From: Candidatus Sulfotelmatobacter sp.
GTDB lineage: Bacteria; Acidobacteriota; Terriglobia; Terriglobales; Acidobacteriaceae
Direction of reading: 5' to 3'
Assembly (NCBI GenBank): GCA_025462865.1
Contig: JAOAPI010000098.1
Coordinates: forward strand, 47,026-111,025
Length of the DNA stretch: 64,000 nt
Position 1 is the first letter of the stretch; each line of letters opens with the position of its first letter. Shown here piece after piece: positions 61,607-64,000 of this stretch. The notes beneath the pieces are model-generated. The model did not search any database and was not told the DNA's origin. It saw nothing but the letters and a program-made list of their open reading frames with translations. Made by a program: the position numbers and the translations under genes.

Positions 61607-63024
61607 TACAGAATATACCGCGACAAATCCTGATCCTTCACAATATCGGTAAGCATCTTCCGCACGTAATCGGCATCGATCACAACGTGGTCGCCTTTTC
61701 TCTCCGGAGCATCAAAGCTCAACTCATCCAGAACGCGTTCCATGATGGTATGCAGCCGACGCGCTCCAATATTTTCCGTGCTCTCGTTCACTCGAAACGC
61801 AAAATGCGCGATCTCCGACAGCGCCTCTGGAGTGAATTCCAGCTTCACGCCTTCTGTCTCAAGCAGCGCCGTGTACTGCTTTACCAGCGACGATTTCGGC
61901 TCGGTAAGAATGCGCACGAAATCATCCATCGTCAGCGACTGCAACTCCACCCGAATCGGAAAACGTCCCTGCAACTCTGGAATTAAATCGCTCGGCTTCG
62001 AAACGTGAAAAGCTCCCGCCGCAATAAATAAAATGTGATCCGTGCGGACCATTCCATAGCGCGTGTTCACGGTCGTACCTTCAACGATCGGCAAAATATC
62101 GCGCTGCACTCCTTCGCGCGAAACGTCCGGACCGTGTCCTCCCTCGCGCCCTGCGATCTTGTCGATCTCATCCAGAAACACAATCCCTGAATTCTCCACA
62201 CGATCGATCGCCGTGCGCGTCACGTGATCCATGTCGATCAGCCGCTGCTCTTCTTCCTGAATCAAATATTCAAACGCTTCGTTCACTTTCATCTTCCGCT
62301 TCTTGGTGCGAGCGCCGAAGATGTTAGGCAGCATGTCCTTGATGTTAATGTCCATCTCCTCCACACCCTGATTACTCATGATTTCAAACGTGGGGAAATT
62401 TCGTTCACGCACATCAATTTCAACCTGCCGCTCATCCAGCTTGCCTTCGCGCAATTGCTGCCGCAACTTCTCTCGCGTGCGCGTGGAAGATTCCGCCAGC
62501 GCCGTGTTTCCATCGATCACTACTCCGCCCGCCGTCGTACTTTCAGCCGGACGCGATTGCGGAGTCGGCGGCAACAAAATATCCAGCAGCCTCTCCTCCG
62601 CATTCAACTCAGCCTTGTCCGCGACATCCTCCAGTTTTTCTTCGCGAACATTATCAATCGCAATCTCCACCAGATCCCGCACCATCGACTCCACATCCCG
62701 CCCCACGTAACCAACTTCCGTAAACTTCGAAGCCTCCACTTTCAAGAACGGAGAATTCGCCAGCTTCGCAAGCCTCCTCGCAATTTCCGTCTTTCCCACC
62801 CCCGTCGGCCCTATCATAATTATGTTTTTGGGGATGATTTCTTCGGCTAGGTCGGGGGTTAGTTTTTGGCGGCGGGTGCGGTTGCGGAGGGCGATGGCGA
62901 CGGCGCGTTTCGCGTCCTTTTGGCCGATGACGTGTTTGTCGAGTTCGACGACGATCTCGCGGGGAGTGAGGTCGTCGAGGGCGAGTTGTTCTTCTTCGGC
63001 GCTGCTGGGTAGATAGATGGCCAT
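61606..63024 (-). CDS. hslU: HslU, AAA+ ATPase subunit of the HslUV protease
   Basis: Unfolds substrates and feeds them to HslV. 472 aa from the ATG at 63024 (frame open to 63072). Walker A is GPTGVGKTE (about residues 71-79); the family start is [20 protein letters not shown], and Walker B is [12 protein letters not shown]. The I-domain (about 110-240) has a disordered Ser/Arg stretch longer than in E. coli. The C-terminus SRYIL matches the tail (DLSRYIL) that inserts into HslV pockets. hslV is 69 bp upstream on the same strand, so this is a two-gene operon. Confidence 0.97.
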   Translation of the reverse strand: MAIYLPSSAEEEQLALDDLTPREIVVELDKHVIGQKDAKRAVAIALRNRTRRQKLTPDLAEEIIPKNIIMIGPTGVGKTEIARRLAKLANSPFLKVEASKFTEVGYVGRDVESMVRDLVEIAIDNVREEKLEDVADKAELNAEERLLDILLPPTPQSRPAESTTAGGVVIDGNTALAESSTRTREKLRQQLREGKLDERQVEIDVRERNFPTFEIMSNQGVEEMDINIKDMLPNIFGARTKKRKMKVNEAFEYLIQEEEQRLIDMDHVTRTAIDRVENSGIVFLDEIDKIAGREGGHGPDVSREGVQRDILPIVEGTTVNTRYGMVRTDHILFIAAGAFHVSKPSDLIPELQGRFPIRVELQSLTMDDFVRILTEPKSSLVKQYTALLETEGVKLEFTPEALSEIAHFAFRVNESTENIGARRLHTIMERVLDELSFDAPERKGDHVVIDADYVRKMLTDIVKDQDLSRYIL

Positions 63025-63093
63025 AAATTCAGTCGTTGGTCGCTTGTCGTTCGCCGTGTGGGATTGTGCCAACGACTAACGGCAAACGACTTT

Positions 63094-63636
63094 TTACAAT
63101 TCTTCGATGGTTACTGCGTCATTTGTATAGATGCACATTTTGCCGGCGATCTTCATTGCTTCTTCGGCGATCTGGCGGGCGGTGAGTTGTGTATGTGTGG
63201 CCAGCGCTTGGGCGGCGGCTTGAGCGTAGGGGCCGCCGCTGCCGATGGCGGCTACTCCGCCGTCGGGTTCGATTACGTCGCCTTGTCCGCTGAGCAAAAA
63301 AGTTTGCTCTTTGTCGCTTACTAATAACAATGCTTCGAGATGCCGCAAATATTTATCGGTGCGCCAATCTTTGGCGAGTTCGACGGCGCCGCGTCCGAGG
63401 TTGCCGTGGTATTGCTCGAGTTTTGATTCGAAGCGGCTGAAAAGGGTGAATGCGTCGGCGGTGGAACCGGCGAATCCGGCGAGGATTTTGTCGTTATAAA
63501 GGCGGCGGATTTTTTTGGCGGTGTGTTTGATGACGGATTCGCCGAGCGTGACTTGTCCATCGCCAGCAAGAACTACGCTGCCGTTGCGGCGGATGGATAA
63601 AACTGTGGTGGATCGAATCAGGCGTTTCGTGGACAT
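63094..63636 (-). CDS. hslV: HslV, peptidase subunit of the HslUV protease
   Basis: Threonine peptidase, 180 aa, proteasome-beta fold. The family start [20 protein letters not shown] is intact, but it begins at residue 10: MSTKRLIRS precedes the nucleophile Thr10, so a nine-residue propeptide must be removed or the start differs. No ATG, GTG or TTG codon lies directly before the Thr. GYGP-like end and the DEKQ-type helices ([18 protein letters not shown]) are normal. A perfect -10 box (63651-63656 as TATAAT on the minus strand) lies 15 bases before the ATG. Confidence 0.95.
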   Translation of the reverse strand: MSTKRLIRSTTVLSIRRNGSVVLAGDGQVTLGESVIKHTAKKIRRLYNDKILAGFAGSTADAFTLFSRFESKLEQYHGNLGRGAVELAKDWRTDKYLRHLEALLLVSDKEQTFLLSGQGDVIEPDGGVAAIGSGGPYAQAAAQALATHTQLTARQIAEEAMKIAGKMCIYTNDAVTIEEL

Positions 63637-63650
63637 GAGTGCAATTCTTG

Positions 63651-63656
63651 ATTATA
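63651..63656 (-). promoter_or_regulatory. -10 box of the hslVU operon
   Basis: TATAAT on the minus strand, 14 bases before the hslV ATG. The -35 region at 17-bp spacing is weak and lies in the 185-bp repeat. Confidence 0.55.
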
Positions 63657-63669
63657 GCAGCGCGGGGGT

Positions 63670-64000
63670 GGCGTCGCGGATGTGATGGGTGGCGGCGGGC
63701 GCGACAAAAACCTTTCACCACAGAGACACAGAGGCACAGAGAAAACAGAAGAACATTGAAGAAAACACTTCGCGCTTCGTCGTCGTTCTAGTTACATAAA
63801 TGGGGAACGTGCCGTCTGTTCCCGCATTTGCGTGCCTGTCCCGCGCGGAGGGATGGCATCGCGGATGTGATGGGTGGCGGCGGGCGCGACAAAAACTTTT
63901 CACCACAGAGACACAGAGGCACAGAGAAAACAGAAGAACATTGAAGAAAACACTTCGCGCTTCGTCGTCGTTCTAGTTACATAAATGGGGAACGTGCCGT
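63670..64000 (+). repeat. 185-bp tandem direct repeat running off the window end
   Basis: Unit 1 is 63670-63854 and unit 2 starts at 63855; the aligned 146 bases differ at only two positions. Each unit contains CACCACAGAGACACAGAGGC, a copy of a dispersed CAGAGACACAGAGG motif. No gene is supported in the stretch from 63637 to 64000. The array continues past the window end, so the copy number is unknown. Confidence 0.9.

Noticed and set aside
1..64000. CRISPR array
   Set aside because: No regularly spaced repeat with unique spacers was found; the tandem repeats seen are contiguous (13, 14, 16 and 185 bp units).

Overview
This is 64 kb of chromosome from a Gram-negative bacterium with a GC-rich genome, most likely an acidobacterium (Acidobacteriota, Terriglobia or Koribacter-like). 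That placement is inferred from overall gene content: LPS and outer-membrane assembly genes, a split acyl-CoA carboxylase alpha chain, a small C-type L28, RDD, Yip1 and DinB proteins, and many small REP-like repeats between genes. No 16S rRNA gene is present to confirm it. The window is almost entirely housekeeping and accessory metabolism. I see no prophage, no CRISPR array, no rRNA and no convincing tRNA.

Layout. 0-1.4 kb: the end of a biotin carboxylase and its separate biotin carrier. 1.4-7.1 kb (minus): a parvulin/SurA-like lipoprotein and a DsbA-like lipoprotein, a LarE-type sulfur transferase and LptD. 7.3-13.3 kb: an RDD membrane protein, an APC permease fused to a USP-like tail, a TIGR01777 SDR protein and a GAF protein with a poly-Ser tail. 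13.5-17.9 kb: RelA/SpoT with an apparently leaderless promoter, RidA, an FKBP isomerase, L28, a 45-aa membrane peptide and a DUF971 protein. 18.0-18.6 kb: a complete RAYT (REP-associated tyrosine transposase) between inverted REP units. 18.7-24 kb: a PcrA/UvrD helicase with unusual low-complexity inserts, two small proteins and a CAT-like permease. 24-28.5 kb (minus): a REC-domain protein, a BamD-like lipoprotein and Rpe. 28.6-33.3 kb: an EamA transporter, an orphan OppF-type ATPase, an EAL-HDOD protein, Yip1 and DinB proteins. 33.3-39.4 kb: a radical SAM protein, a DUF1326 protein, an Asp/Glu-racemase homologue, adenosine deaminase, a TIG lipoprotein and small proteins. 39.5-44 kb (minus): EfpL and a more AT-rich patch with a DUF3857/transglutaminase protein and two hypotheticals, punctuated by three copies of one short motif. 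44.2-54 kb (plus): valS, nadC, birA, coaX, a hypothetical, a YhiN-type flavoprotein, a 50-aa protein and a 23S rRNA uracil methyltransferase. 54-64 kb: comEC, a DUF2007 protein, a small hypothetical, an FAA hydrolase, an Fn3 lipoprotein, a class III aminotransferase and hslUV.

Functional links. Several genes serve the cell envelope: LptD inserts LPS, the BamD-like protein inserts outer-membrane proteins, and the SurA-like and DsbA-like lipoproteins form one operon for periplasmic folding. AccC/BCCP and BirA are connected through biotin. NadC, CoaX and BirA form a cofactor cluster behind ValS. HslU and HslV are one operon.

The most unusual signals are in the non-coding DNA. Short tandem repeats at the starts of lptD (14 bp x 3) and the EamA gene (13 bp x 4) each repeat an ATG, giving minicistron ladders. 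At the EamA gene, losing one unit would join a well-placed upstream start to the coding frame, as in a phase-variation switch. Other notable features are the RAYT element with a solo copy of its REP unit 41 kb away, a 185-bp tandem repeat running off the window end, several dispersed repeat families lying directly against start codons, and palindromes carried in frame inside pcrA and valS.
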